Shown: in pieces, positions 1 to 6,981 of the stretch | How positions within the stretch are numbered: position 1 is the first letter of the stretch | How the letters are laid out: every line of letters begins with the position of its first letter | Source: an uncultured Corynebacterium sp. | GTDB lineage: Bacteria; Actinomycetota; Actinomycetes; Mycobacteriales; Mycobacteriaceae | Direction of reading: 5' to 3' | Length of the DNA stretch: 7,695 nucleotides | NCBI RefSeq assembly: GCF_946221105.1 | Contig: NZ_CAMICL010000071.1 | Location: 1 to 7,695, forward strand | Notes under the pieces: generated by a model | The model's input: the letters and a program-made list of their open reading frames with translations, nothing else | Database searches by the model: none | What the model was told of the DNA's origin: nothing | Translations under genes and position numbers: made by a program

Positions 1-1037
1 GGCAGGCGAAGGCCCGCCATGAAGCGGCGATGGCTCGCCGGAGGGCGGAAGGGGAGCTGGCCGGTGCCGTCGAGAAGCACGCACGCGATCTGGCCGCCCG
101 CATCGAGGACGCGCTCGCCCGCGCCACCGCCCAGCGCGACGAGTTGAACGCGCAGGTCAACTCGCTGCAGGGCAAGGTGCAGCAGGCGCGCCAGCAGGTG
201 GGCGCCACCCGCCAACAGCTCGCGCGGCTGACGGATAGCGCCCATCAGTCCGACATCGCGCGCTCGCAAGCGCAGGTGCGCATCGACGAGGCGGAGGCCA
301 ACATCACTTCCTCGTTGGGCATCGCAGTGGCCGACCTGCTCGCGGACTACACTCCGGGCGAGGACTTCGACCGCAACGCCGAGCAGAAGCGCCTCAAGCA
401 GGCGGAGAAGGACCTGCGCGCCCTGGGCAAGGTCAACCCGCTGGCGCTGGAGGAGTTCAAAGCGCTGGAGGAGCGCTACACGTTTTTGAGCACGCAGCTC
501 GACGACGTGATCCAGGCCCGCCAGGACCTCACGAACGTGATCGAGGACGTGGACGCGCAGATCCTGCAGCTGTTCACCGACGCCTGGGCGGACGTGGAGG
601 CGGAGTTCCCGCGCGTGTTCCAGACCCTGTTCCCGGGCGGCGAGGCGCGGCTTGTGCTCACCGAGCCGGAGGACATGCTCGCCACCGGCATTGAGATCGA
701 CGCCCGCCCGCCGGGCAAGCGAGTCAAGCGTCTGTCCTTGCTTTCCGGTGGTGAGAAGTCGCTCACCGCGCTCGCCTTCCTGGTGGCCATCTTCCGTGCG
801 CGCCCCAGCCCGTTCTACGTGCTTGACGAGGTCGAGGCAGCACTCGACGACGTCAACCTCCGCCGCCTCATCGCCCTGCTCGAGGAGCTGCGACAGGACT
901 CCCAGCTCATCGTGATCACCCACCAGAAGCCCACCATGGACGTGGCGAACGTGCTCTACGGCGTGACCATGCGCGGCGACGGCGTCACCCGCGTGCTTTC
1001 CCAGCGTATGCAGCCTGCCGGGGCTGCGCCCGCGTGA
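1..1037 (+). CDS. smc: Chromosome partition protein Smc, C-terminal part (5' end outside window)
   Basis: Smc is an ABC-type ATPase that, with ScpA and ScpB, organises and segregates the chromosome. The frame is open from the first complete codon at base 3, so the start lies upstream; the ATG at base 30 is an internal Met. About 344 residues are visible. The first part is Gln/Arg/Glu-rich coiled coil. The C-terminal ATPase half follows: a conserved NPLALEEF stretch (about 438-461), the ABC signature LSGGEK (741-758), a Walker B run FYVLDE (813-830) with the catalytic Glu and an ALDD D-loop just after, and the ITHQK histidine switch (His at 921-923). These are the expected head motifs in order. 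Walker A would be in the missing N-terminal half. The stop at 1035-1037 is 28 bases before ftsY, a common actinobacterial pairing. Identification is firm; only the 5' limit is unknown. Confidence 0.96.
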   Translation, partial: QAKARHEAAMARRRAEGELAGAVEKHARDLAARIEDALARATAQRDELNAQVNSLQGKVQQARQQVGATRQQLARLTDSAHQSDIARSQAQVRIDEAEANITSSLGIAVADLLADYTPGEDFDRNAEQKRLKQAEKDLRALGKVNPLALEEFKALEERYTFLSTQLDDVIQARQDLTNVIEDVDAQILQLFTDAWADVEAEFPRVFQTLFPGGEARLVLTEPEDMLATGIEIDARPPGKRVKRLSLLSGGEKSLTALAFLVAIFRARPSPFYVLDEVEAALDDVNLRRLIALLEELRQDSQLIVITHQKPTMDVANVLYGVTMRGDGVTRVLSQRMQPAGAAPA

Positions 1038-1052
1038 TGTCGGCGGTGCTGG

Positions 1053-1058
1053 CACACT
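1053..1058 (+). promoter_or_regulatory. Possible -10 element of a near-leaderless ftsY promoter
   Basis: CACACT matches the actinobacterial -10 pattern TANNNT except at the first base, and its last base lies 8 bases before the A of the ftsY ATG. No Shine-Dalgarno run is seen in the 28-base gap after smc. Together these suggest transcription may begin at or very near the ATG. No clear -35 is visible, and read-through from smc is an alternative. Confidence 0.3.
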
Positions 1059-1065
1059 AGAGCGC

Positions 1066-2712
1066 ATGGATCTCAATGCTTTAGTCAACAGCACTGCGTT
1101 TTGGATTGTCCTTGCAGTCATCGTCATTGCGCTGATCCTCATCGGCATCGTCGTTGCCGGGAAGAAGCGCAGGGAATCGAAGACCATCTCCTTTGACAAG
1201 GTCGAAGAGCCCAAGGAGCTGACCCAGCAGGAGAAGTCGGGCAACTACCAGGCCAAGGGCGGCTTCAACTTCGCGCAGGCGGACGCGCAGCCGAAGCAGC
1301 CGGAGCCGATCCGCCGCGACAAGCCCGCGCTGAAGCCGGAAGCGGCCGCGGCCTTCGTCCCGCCGAAGCAAGAGGAAGAGGAAAGCGTTGTCGAGCGCGC
1401 AATTTCGCGTGACGACGAACCGCAGGTCCCCACCGAAACCACCCAGCCCGCGGAGGCTGAGCAGGAAGCGCCGGCAGAACCGGTCGAGCCGGAAGCGCCA
1501 GCTGAGCCGGTCGCCGAGGAGAAGCCGGTTGCACCCACGGAACCTGCAAAGCCGGTGGAACCCGCTGAGCCCGTAGAGCCGGAGCAGCCCGTCGAACCCG
1601 CTGAGCCCGTGGAGAGGGGTGACGAGGTCGAGGCGGAGCCCGTCGATAAGCAGACTGCTGAGGCAGAGGAAGCCGCGGCGGCTGCGGCGGCCGCGCAGGA
1701 GAGCGCGGACGAGGCGCGCCAGGAGGGCGCCGAGGTCTCCGAGGACGCCGTCGTTGTTGAGGCGCCGACGGAGGAGCCGCTGGACGACATTGCGCCGGCC
1801 GCCGGCCGCATGGGCAAGCTGCGCGGACGCCTGTCGCGCTCCCAGAACGCGATTGGCCAGGGGCTGCTCGGCATTCTCACCGCTGGCGACTTGGACGAGG
1901 ACGCCTGGGAGGAAATCGAGGACACGCTGATCATGGCGGACCTCGGCGCCGAGCTGACCATGAAGGTCACCGACTCGCTGCGCGAGAAGATCGCCGAGCG
2001 CGGCGTGGAGACCGAGGAACAGGCCCGCGCGATGCTGCGCGAGACGCTCATCGAGGCCGCGCGCCCGGAGATGGACCGCTCCATCAAGGCGATGCCGAAC
2101 GACGGCAAACCGGCCGTGATTCTGGTCGTCGGCGTCAACGGCACCGGCAAGACCACCACCACCGGCAAGCTCGCGCGCGTGCTGGTGTCCATGGGCCACT
2201 CTGTGGTCCTCGGCGCGGCCGACACCTTCCGCGCGGCCGCCGCGGACCAGCTGGAGACCTGGGGCAAGCGCGTCGGCGCCTCCACCGTGCGCGGCAAGGA
2301 GGGCGCGGACCCGGCGTCCGTCGCCTTCGACGCCGTGGCCACCGGCGTGTCCGAGGGCGCGGACGTCGTGCTCGTGGACACCGCGGGCCGCCTGCACACC
2401 TCCACCGGCCTGATGGACCAGCTGGGCAAGGTCAAGCGCGTGGTGGAGAAGAAGAGCAACGTCGACGAGGTCCTGCTGGTCCTCGACGCCACCGTCGGCC
2501 AGAACGGCATCATGCAGGCGCGCGTGTTCCGCGAGGTCGTGGACATCACCGGCGTGGTGCTGACCAAGCTGGACGGCACGGCCAAGGGCGGCATCGTCTT
2601 CCAGGTGCAGGAGGAGCTCGGCGTGCCCGTCAAGCTCGTCGGCCTGGGCGAGGGGGCCGACGACCTCGCGCCGTTTGAGGTGGAAAGCTTCGTCGACGCG
2701 TTGCTCGGCTAA
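1066..2712 (+). CDS. ftsY: Signal recognition particle receptor FtsY
   Basis: FtsY is the membrane-docked SRP receptor GTPase; it pairs with Ffh to hand ribosome-nascent chains to the Sec translocon. The 548-residue protein begins with a hydrophobic helix (about 12-32) followed by a KKRR stop-transfer patch, so it is probably membrane anchored. Residues about 35-248 form an acidic low-complexity A domain rich in Pro, Glu and Ala with PVEP/PAEP repeats. The N domain starts near Met249, and the G domain carries G1 GVNGTGKTTTTGK (356-368), DTFRAAAADQLETW, G3 DTAGRL (438-443), G4 TKLDG (500-504) and the closing GLGEGADDL. All GTPase motifs are intact. ATG is chosen because it directly precedes the membrane helix, although no ribosome-binding site is obvious. 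It follows smc closely and precedes ffh, its partner. The long linker resembles other actinobacterial FtsY proteins; function is not in doubt. Confidence 0.97.
   Translation: MDLNALVNSTAFWIVLAVIVIALILIGIVVAGKKRRESKTISFDKVEEPKELTQQEKSGNYQAKGGFNFAQADAQPKQPEPIRRDKPALKPEAAAAFVPPKQEEEESVVERAISRDDEPQVPTETTQPAEAEQEAPAEPVEPEAPAEPVAEEKPVAPTEPAKPVEPAEPVEPEQPVEPAEPVERGDEVEAEPVDKQTAEAEEAAAAAAAAQESADEARQEGAEVSEDAVVVEAPTEEPLDDIAPAAGRMGKLRGRLSRSQNAIGQGLLGILTAGDLDEDAWEEIEDTLIMADLGAELTMKVTDSLREKIAERGVETEEQARAMLRETLIEAARPEMDRSIKAMPNDGKPAVILVVGVNGTGKTTTTGKLARVLVSMGHSVVLGAADTFRAAAADQLETWGKRVGASTVRGKEGADPASVAFDAVATGVSEGADVVLVDTAGRLHTSTGLMDQLGKVKRVVEKKSNVDEVLLVLDATVGQNGIMQARVFREVVDITGVVLTKLDGTAKGGIVFQVQEELGVPVKLVGLGEGADDLAPFEVESFVDALLG
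1558..1610 (+). repeat. 36-bp direct repeat inside the FtsY acidic linker
   Basis: The 17-base unit GAACCCGCTGAGCCCGT occurs at 1558-1574 and again, identical, at 1594-1610. The 36-base period encodes a 12-residue Pro/Glu repeat (EPAEPVEP type). Looser copies lie on both sides. It keeps frame and probably arose by slippage, so linker length may vary between strains. Confidence 0.8.
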
Positions 2713-2733
2713 GCATTCGCCTATCGACGCCCA

Positions 2734-2779
2734 CGCGCCCCGGCGATGACACAGTGATGTGCTAGTCGTCCGGGGCGCG
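2734..2779 (+). terminator. GC-rich inverted repeat after ftsY (terminator or operator)
   Basis: CGCGCCCCGG (2734-2743) is perfectly complementary to CCGGGGCGCG (2770-2779), separated by 26 bases that can form a smaller hairpin, CACA-GTGA-TGTG (2750-2761). It begins 21 bases after the ftsY stop, which fits a terminator, but no T-run follows the right arm directly; a T-rich run occurs only at 2797-2804. The right arm lies just before a candidate ffh -10, so a regulatory role is also possible. Confidence 0.4.
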
Positions 2780-2782
2780 CGC

Positions 2783-2788
2783 TAGTCT
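2783..2788 (+). promoter_or_regulatory. Weak candidate -10 element for ffh
   Basis: TAGTCT fits TANNNT and lies about 50 bases before the ffh start. It is part of a GCTAGTC direct repeat (2761-2767 and 2781-2787); a shorter GCTAG recurs at 2806-2810. No good -35 stands at the usual distance, so ffh could instead be read from upstream promoters. Confidence 0.25.
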
Positions 2789-2816
2789 TGTGGGGATTAT
2801 TTTTCGCTAGCAGCAC

Positions 2817-2823
2817 AAGGGAG
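2817..2823 (+). promoter_or_regulatory. ffh ribosome-binding site (decides the start)
   Basis: AAGGGAG is a good Shine-Dalgarno match. It leaves 10 bases before the GTG at 2834 but only one base before the GTG at 2825. This favours 2834 and a protein starting MFESLSDRLQ, the usual Ffh N terminus. Confidence 0.75.
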
Positions 2824-2833
2824 CGTGCACACC

Positions 2834-4465
2834 GTGTTCGAGTCACTGTCCGACCGCCTCCAATCAGCCCTCGGCGGCCTGCGCGGCAAGGGCAAGCTCA
2901 CCGAGGAAGACATCAACGCCACCGCGCGCGAGATCCGTCTCGCCCTGCTTGAGGCGGACGTCTCGCTCACAGTCGTGCGCGCGTTTATCAAGCGCGTCAA
3001 GGAGCGCGCGCTCGGCGCCGACGTGTCCGCGGCGCTGAACCCTGCGCAGCAGGTGATCAAGATCGTCGACGAGGAGCTGACCAACATCCTCGGCGGCGAA
3101 ACGCGCCGACTGAACATGGCGAAGAATCCGCCGACCGTGATCATGCTCGCCGGTCTGCAGGGCGCCGGTAAGACGACGCTGGCCGGCAAGCTGGCCAAGC
3201 ACCTGGCCAAGCAGGGCCACACCCCGATGCTGGTGGCCTGCGACCTGCAGCGTCCGGGCGCGGTGCAGCAGCTGCAGATCGTCGGCGAGCGCGCCGGCGT
3301 GCCCACCTTCGCCCCGGACCCTGGTACGTCGCTGGATTCCTACGAGCACGAGATGGGCACCTCCCACGGCGACCCGGTTGCCGTGGCGCAGCAGGGCATC
3401 GAGCACGCGAAGCACCAGAAGAATGACGTGGTCATCATCGATACCGCCGGCCGCCTCGGCATCGACGAGACGCTGATGACCCAGGCGCGCAACATCCGCG
3501 ACGCCGTCAACCCCGACGAGGTCCTCTTCGTCATCGACGCCATGATCGGCCAGGACGCGGTCAAGACCGCCGAGGCGTTCGCCCAGGGCGTGGACTTCAC
3601 CGGTGTGGTTCTGACCAAGCTCGACGGCGACGCCCGCGGCGGTGCCGCCCTGTCCATCCGTGAGGTCACCGGCAAGCCGATCCTGTACGCGTCGACAGGC
3701 GAGAAGCTCGAGGACTTCGACGTCTTCCACCCGGAGCGCATGTCCAGCCGCATCCTCGGCATGGGCGATCTGCTCTCCCTGATCGAGCAGGCCGAGGCGA
3801 CCTACAACGAGCAGGACGCCGAAGCCGCCGCGAACAAGCTCACCTCTGGCGAGCTGACCCTGGAAGACTTCCTGGACCAGCTGCTGATGATCCGCCGCAT
3901 GGGCCCGATTGGCAACCTGCTGAAGATGATGCCGGGCGGCAAGCAGATGAACCAGATGGCCGACATGGTCGACGAGAAGCAGCTCGACCGCATCCAGGCC
4001 ATCATCCGCGGTATGACGCCGCAGGAGCGCCAGGACCCCAAGATCCTCAATGCCTCTCGACGCAAGCGCATCGCCAACGGCTCCGGCGTCAAAGTCTCCG
4101 ACGTCAACCAGCTCGTCGACCGCTTCTTCGAAGCCAAGAAGATGATGGGCCAGATGGCCAGCCAGTTCGGCCTGCCGGGCATGCCGGGCATGGGCGGCGG
4201 CCGCTCCGCCACGAAGAAGAAGCCGAAGGGCCGCAAGGGCAAGAACGGCAAGCGTAAGCCGCCGAAGCGCGGTGGCGGCATGCCCAAGATGCCGGGCATG
4301 CCGGGCATGGGTGGCGGCATGCCGGGGATGCCCGGTGGGATGCCGGACCCGAAGGAGCTGGAGAAGCTCCAGGAGCAGCTGCCGGCGGGCATGCAGGGCA
4401 TGGACCTGAACAACCTGGACTTCAACGAGGCGATGAAGCGCATGCAGAAGGGCAAGTTCTTCTAG
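2834..4465 (+). CDS. ffh: Signal recognition particle protein Ffh (SRP54 homologue)
   Basis: Ffh binds 4.5S RNA and emerging signal peptides and delivers translating ribosomes to FtsY. From the GTG at 2834 the protein has 543 residues; an in-frame GTG at 2825 would add three but sits against the ribosome-binding site. The NG domain has G1 GLQGAGKTTLAGK (107-119), CDLQRPGAVQQL, G3 DTAGRL (203-208) and G4 TKLDGDARGG (from 261). The M domain begins near residue 300, with RMSSRILGMGD, a Met-rich signal-binding groove (LLMIRRMGPIGNLLKMMPGG) and the SRP-RNA-binding helix SRRKRIANGSG (408-418). The family usually has about 450 residues; here a tail of roughly 95 follows, first Lys/Arg-rich (KKKPKGRKGK), then Met/Gly/Pro repeats, ending in a helix that closes with MKRMQKGKFF. 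All catalytic motifs are intact. The tail's role is unknown; it may add RNA or signal-peptide contacts. Confidence 0.97.
   Translation: MFESLSDRLQSALGGLRGKGKLTEEDINATAREIRLALLEADVSLTVVRAFIKRVKERALGADVSAALNPAQQVIKIVDEELTNILGGETRRLNMAKNPPTVIMLAGLQGAGKTTLAGKLAKHLAKQGHTPMLVACDLQRPGAVQQLQIVGERAGVPTFAPDPGTSLDSYEHEMGTSHGDPVAVAQQGIEHAKHQKNDVVIIDTAGRLGIDETLMTQARNIRDAVNPDEVLFVIDAMIGQDAVKTAEAFAQGVDFTGVVLTKLDGDARGGAALSIREVTGKPILYASTGEKLEDFDVFHPERMSSRILGMGDLLSLIEQAEATYNEQDAEAAANKLTSGELTLEDFLDQLLMIRRMGPIGNLLKMMPGGKQMNQMADMVDEKQLDRIQAIIRGMTPQERQDPKILNASRRKRIANGSGVKVSDVNQLVDRFFEAKKMMGQMASQFGLPGMPGMGGGRSATKKKPKGRKGKNGKRKPPKRGGGMPKMPGMPGMGGGMPGMPGGMPDPKELEKLQEQLPAGMQGMDLNNLDFNEAMKRMQKGKFF
4173..4311 (+). repeat. 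Met-Pro-Gly coding repeats in the Ffh tail
   Basis: A 22-base sequence encoding the LPGMPGMG-type motif occurs at 4173-4194 and again, identical, at 4290-4311. Shorter ATGCCGGGC units continue to about 4345. The two blocks flank a Lys/Arg-rich stretch (about 4215-4270). The repeats stay in frame and look like local duplication. Confidence 0.75.
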
Positions 4466-4492
4466 CCGGCGGCGCTTCCCCCGCGTTCATGG

Positions 4493-4567
4493 CGAGGATC
4501 CAGCTACAAGGACCCAGCTAATCGTCGAAAAATGGCGAATAGCTGGGTCCTACTAGCTGGATCCTCG
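4493..4567. terminator. Long palindrome between convergent genes, probable bidirectional terminator
   Basis: Two 28-base arms (4493-4520 and 4540-4567) are complementary at 26 positions; the mismatches are 4507/4553 and 4508/4552. The loop is 19 bases and contains AAAAA. Each arm is itself a tandem of the same word: GGATCCAGCT (4496-4505), GGACCCAGCT (4510-4519), AGCTGGGTCC (4541-4550) and AGCTGGATCC (4555-4564). It lies 27 bases after the ffh stop and 81 bases beyond the stop of the opposing acyltransferase, so a transcript from either side would fold into a very strong hairpin. Neither side has a T-run after the stem, as is often so in actinobacteria. It could also be a dispersed palindromic element or a protein-binding site. 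Confidence 0.6.
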
Positions 4568-4597
4568 GAACAGGGCGGTCGATTGGGCGGTCAGCGG

Positions 4598-4610
4598 GCG
4601 GGAAACCCGC
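4598..4610 (-). terminator. Small hairpin downstream of the acyltransferase gene
   Basis: GCGGG-AAA-CCCGC forms a 5-bp stem with a 3-base loop about 40 bases after the acyltransferase stop on the minus strand. It sits between a GGGCGGTC direct repeat (4573-4580 and 4585-4592) and a run of GGCCCGG-like words (4616-4634). No T-run follows, so a terminator role is weak. Confidence 0.25.
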
Positions 4611-4648
4611 GGAACGGCCCGGCCCCGGCCCGGCGCCCAACGAGGGGG

Positions 4649-6802
4649 CTACGGGGTGGCCGGAGGGGCGTCGAGAAGCGATAGCTCTTCGAAGACGGGG
4701 GCGAGGCGCTCCCACAACACCGGGGTCAGCGACTCGGCGTACGCGTTGGAGATGTGGTTCTGGTCGCGGTAGATGTACACGTTGCCGATCTGCGGCGGGC
4801 AGAGGCCGTCGATGCAGTACCAGCCGGCGGTGTCGATTTCCCACTGCGCGTAGCCGCCGTCGAGGAAGTACGCGGCCGGGTCCTCGGGGGCGTAGACCAT
4901 GTCCGCCGCCATGGAGCAGGCGTGCTCGGAGTGGCCCGCGACGATGCACAGGTTCGGGTCCATTTGCTCGCCGGTGGGGGTGAACATCCACGGGTTGTCG
5001 CGAAGACCGACGAACGGGATGCCCAGCTCGGCCAGGCGCTGCCAGAGATTGGTGTAGGCGTCCGGCACGTAGTCTGCGGAGACGCGGCCGTCGCCTGCGT
5101 GGCCCGCAGGGCGGGTGGATGTGGAGATCAGCAGGTCGGGCTGCAGGTTGATGATCTCCTGCATCGCGTTTTCGCCCCACTCGGCGCACTCGGGGGAGAC
5201 GATGTCGTTGGCCGGATCCAGCGGCCCGCCGACAACCAGCGGGCATTCCTGGCGCACAAAGGTGGCGACCTTGAAGTGGTGCTCCTTGCCCAGTTTGTCC
5301 AGGGGGACGATGAACGGCTCGATGTGGGAGCCGCCGGCGAGCACGATCGTCGTGTCCGCCTCGAGGTCGCCGTAGGTGCAGTCAGGTCCCGGCATTGCAT
5401 CGGGGGCTTCGGGGAGGAAGATCATGCAGTCGTCGAGCCCGATGGGCGGGAACACACCCGCGATGAGGTTCGGGTCCGGCTGCGGCTTCACATCCGGCAC
5501 CTGCACGCCCTGGATGGCGCGGGCGCCGGGGTAGTTCACCGGGTCCAGGGCCTTTTCCGCGCTGTCCACGCGGTTGTCCCAGTACGGCTGCACGGCCAAT
5601 GCCACAGCAAACAGCGCTGCGGCCAGGACGCCGCCTACCGCACGCGCGGCTCCGGGCAAGGTGCGTAGCGACGCTCTCGCGGCCGCCACCGGATGGTCGT
5701 CGCCACGCGGGCGCGGGCGGTGTTGGCGCAGCGGATCCTCCACGAGCGTGTGGGTGACGTGCGCCAGGCACAGCGACACCAGAATGACCAGGCCGCCCAG
5801 CCAGGCCGGCGGGGTGTCGTAGCCGCCGATGACGGTGACGATGATCAAAAGCGGCCAGTGCCACAGGTACAGCGAGTAGGCCACGCTGCCCAGCCAGGTC
5901 ATCGGGGCGGAGGCGAGCACCTTGGACACGCCGTTGGCGTTGCCGGAGAGGATCACCAGGGCCGCACCGGTCAGCGGGATCAGGGCGACGGGGCCAGGGA
6001 AGGCCAGCGAGGTGGGCACGATCAGACCGGTGACGGCGATGAGCACCACGCCGAGAAGCGCAGTGAGCCACGCGGTGGTCTGCGGAAGGAACCGGTTCGC
6101 CGGCACAAACGCCAGCAACGCGCCGAGGGAGAGCTCCCACGCGCGGGAGAACGTGGAGTAGTAGTTCTCGCCGGTGCCCTCCAGCCCGAAGCGGGAGGCC
6201 CAGGCGAACGACACCACGGTGATCACCGCCAACAGCGCAATGGCGGCGCGGCGGGCGTGCTCAGGTTTCACTCGCAGCTTCGCGACGGCCACGGCAACGA
6301 CCCAGCCCAGCAAAATCCCAAAGACGTAGAACTGCCCCTGCACGGACATGGACCACAGGTGTTGCAGGGGAGAGGTCTCCTGGCTGGCCGCGGCGTAGTC
6401 CGCGTTCTGCGACATCAACTCCCAGTTTTGGAAGTACAGCATCGACGCGGTGACCTGGCGGGACAGCTCCACGCCCATCAGTTCCGGGGTGAACGCCATG
6501 ACCAGGCCGACGACCACGACCACCACCAGCGCCAGCGCCGGCACCAGCCTGCGGATGGTGCGCCACAGCGGCCACCACGGGTTCAGGTTCGGGTTCGGGC
6601 GCAGCGCGTAGCGCAGCTGGCCGCCGAGGAAGAAGTAGCCGGACAGCAGCAGGAACACATCCACGCCGCCGGAGACGCGGCCGACGAACACGTGGAAGAT
6701 CACCACGAGCGCGATGGCGAAGCCTCGCAGCCCGTCCAGGTCGACGCGGTAGGCGGTGGAGCCCTTCGTCGGCCGTGGTGGGTGCCCTGCCGTCGTACTC
6801 AA
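4649..6802 (-). CDS. OafA/YrhL-type membrane acyltransferase with C-terminal SGNH domain
   Basis: Members move acyl groups, often acetyl, across the membrane onto sugars of envelope glycans or glycolipids. From TTG at 6802 the protein has 717 residues. The acyltransferase-3 domain (about 18-352, multiple membrane helices) has LDGLRG with Arg26-X10-His37, GGVDVFLLLSGY (45-56), QHLWSMSVQGQFY (ending at 159), RAWELSLGALLAF and YSLYLWHWPLL, and ends near VEDPLR (from 354). A last membrane helix (about 388-407) leads to an SGNH esterase-like domain with Ser492 in LAGGSH, RDNPW, and Asp680/His683 in DQNH. Eight cysteines after residue 408 suggest disulfides outside the cytoplasm. TTG is chosen because GGAG lies six bases upstream and no ATG or GTG fits; TTG at 6814 is the alternative. 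The longer open frame to 7423 only runs antisense to rpsP. Substrate is unknown: mycolate, arabinogalactan and peptidoglycan are all possible. It opposes both flanking genes. Confidence 0.9.
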   Translation of the reverse strand: MSTTAGHPPRPTKGSTAYRVDLDGLRGFAIALVVIFHVFVGRVSGGVDVFLLLSGYFFLGGQLRYALRPNPNLNPWWPLWRTIRRLVPALALVVVVVVGLVMAFTPELMGVELSRQVTASMLYFQNWELMSQNADYAAASQETSPLQHLWSMSVQGQFYVFGILLGWVVAVAVAKLRVKPEHARRAAIALLAVITVVSFAWASRFGLEGTGENYYSTFSRAWELSLGALLAFVPANRFLPQTTAWLTALLGVVLIAVTGLIVPTSLAFPGPVALIPLTGAALVILSGNANGVSKVLASAPMTWLGSVAYSLYLWHWPLLIIVTVIGGYDTPPAWLGGLVILVSLCLAHVTHTLVEDPLRQHRPRPRGDDHPVAAARASLRTLPGAARAVGGVLAAALFAVALAVQPYWDNRVDSAEKALDPVNYPGARAIQGVQVPDVKPQPDPNLIAGVFPPIGLDDCMIFLPEAPDAMPGPDCTYGDLEADTTIVLAGGSHIEPFIVPLDKLGKEHHFKVATFVRQECPLVVGGPLDPANDIVSPECAEWGENAMQEIINLQPDLLISTSTRPAGHAGDGRVSADYVPDAYTNLWQRLAELGIPFVGLRDNPWMFTPTGEQMDPNLCIVAGHSEHACSMAADMVYAPEDPAAYFLDGGYAQWEIDTAGWYCIDGLCPPQIGNVYIYRDQNHISNAYAESLTPVLWERLAPVFEELSLLDAPPATP

Positions 6803-6808
6803 CCGTTT

Positions 6809-6812
6809 CTCC
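6809..6812 (-). promoter_or_regulatory. Ribosome-binding site fixing the acyltransferase TTG start
   Basis: On the minus strand GGAG is followed by six bases (AAACGG) and then TTG at 6802. This is the only well-spaced Shine-Dalgarno and start pair ahead of the conserved DLDGLRG motif. Confidence 0.65.
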
Positions 6813-6850
6813 AACCCGTCTTGTCGTGTGTGTCTTGCTGCGCTGTGCCG

Positions 6851-6877
6851 ACTATCGTCACAAGCGGTTAAGGACAA
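6851..6877 (-). promoter_or_regulatory. Possible acyltransferase promoter with overlapping inverted repeat
   Basis: Read on the minus strand, TTGTCC (6877-6872) and GATAGT (6856-6851) could be -35 and -10 boxes with a short 15-base spacer, giving a 5' leader of about 40 bases. A 5-bp inverted repeat, GCGGT (6864-6868) and ACCGC (6879-6883), brackets the -35 and might be an operator half-site pair. Spacing is suboptimal, so this is tentative. Confidence 0.3.
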
Positions 6878-6946
6878 TACCGCCACCAACGCGCGGGACC
6901 GAACCCGACTCGCGCGCGACCAGCCAGCGCGAACCGGACGCGTGTT

Positions 6947-6975
6947 TTGGAACCTGGCGCAAGCGCGCGTAAGAT
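6947..6975 (+). promoter_or_regulatory. rpsP promoter (housekeeping sigma type)
   Basis: TTGGAA (6947-6952) and TAAGAT (6970-6975) are separated by 17 bases and match -35 and -10 consensus well. Transcription would start near 6981-6983, leaving about 190 untranslated bases before rpsP. It points away from the acyltransferase, making 6803-7174 a divergent regulatory region. Confidence 0.7.
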
Positions 6976-6981
6976 ACTTCG

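Noticed and set aside
1081..2633. Long minus-strand open frames opposite ftsY (438 and 462 codons)
   Set aside because: They are shadows caused by high GC and the biased codons of ftsY; the translations are low-complexity Arg/Leu or Ser/Ala runs without motifs.
2713..2824. Possible 4.5S SRP RNA gene near ffh
   Set aside because: The spacer is short and lacks the conserved GGAA tetraloop hairpin of SRP RNA.
4493..4567. parS or dif site, given nearby smc
   Set aside because: The word AGCTGGRTCC does not resemble the conserved parS palindrome (GTTTCACGTGAAAC-like) or a dif core.
4754..6871. Plus-strand open frames of 304 and 392 codons opposite the acyltransferase
   Set aside because: Composition is His/Arg/Gly/Gln-rich without recognisable motifs, whereas the minus strand carries clear acyltransferase and SGNH motifs.
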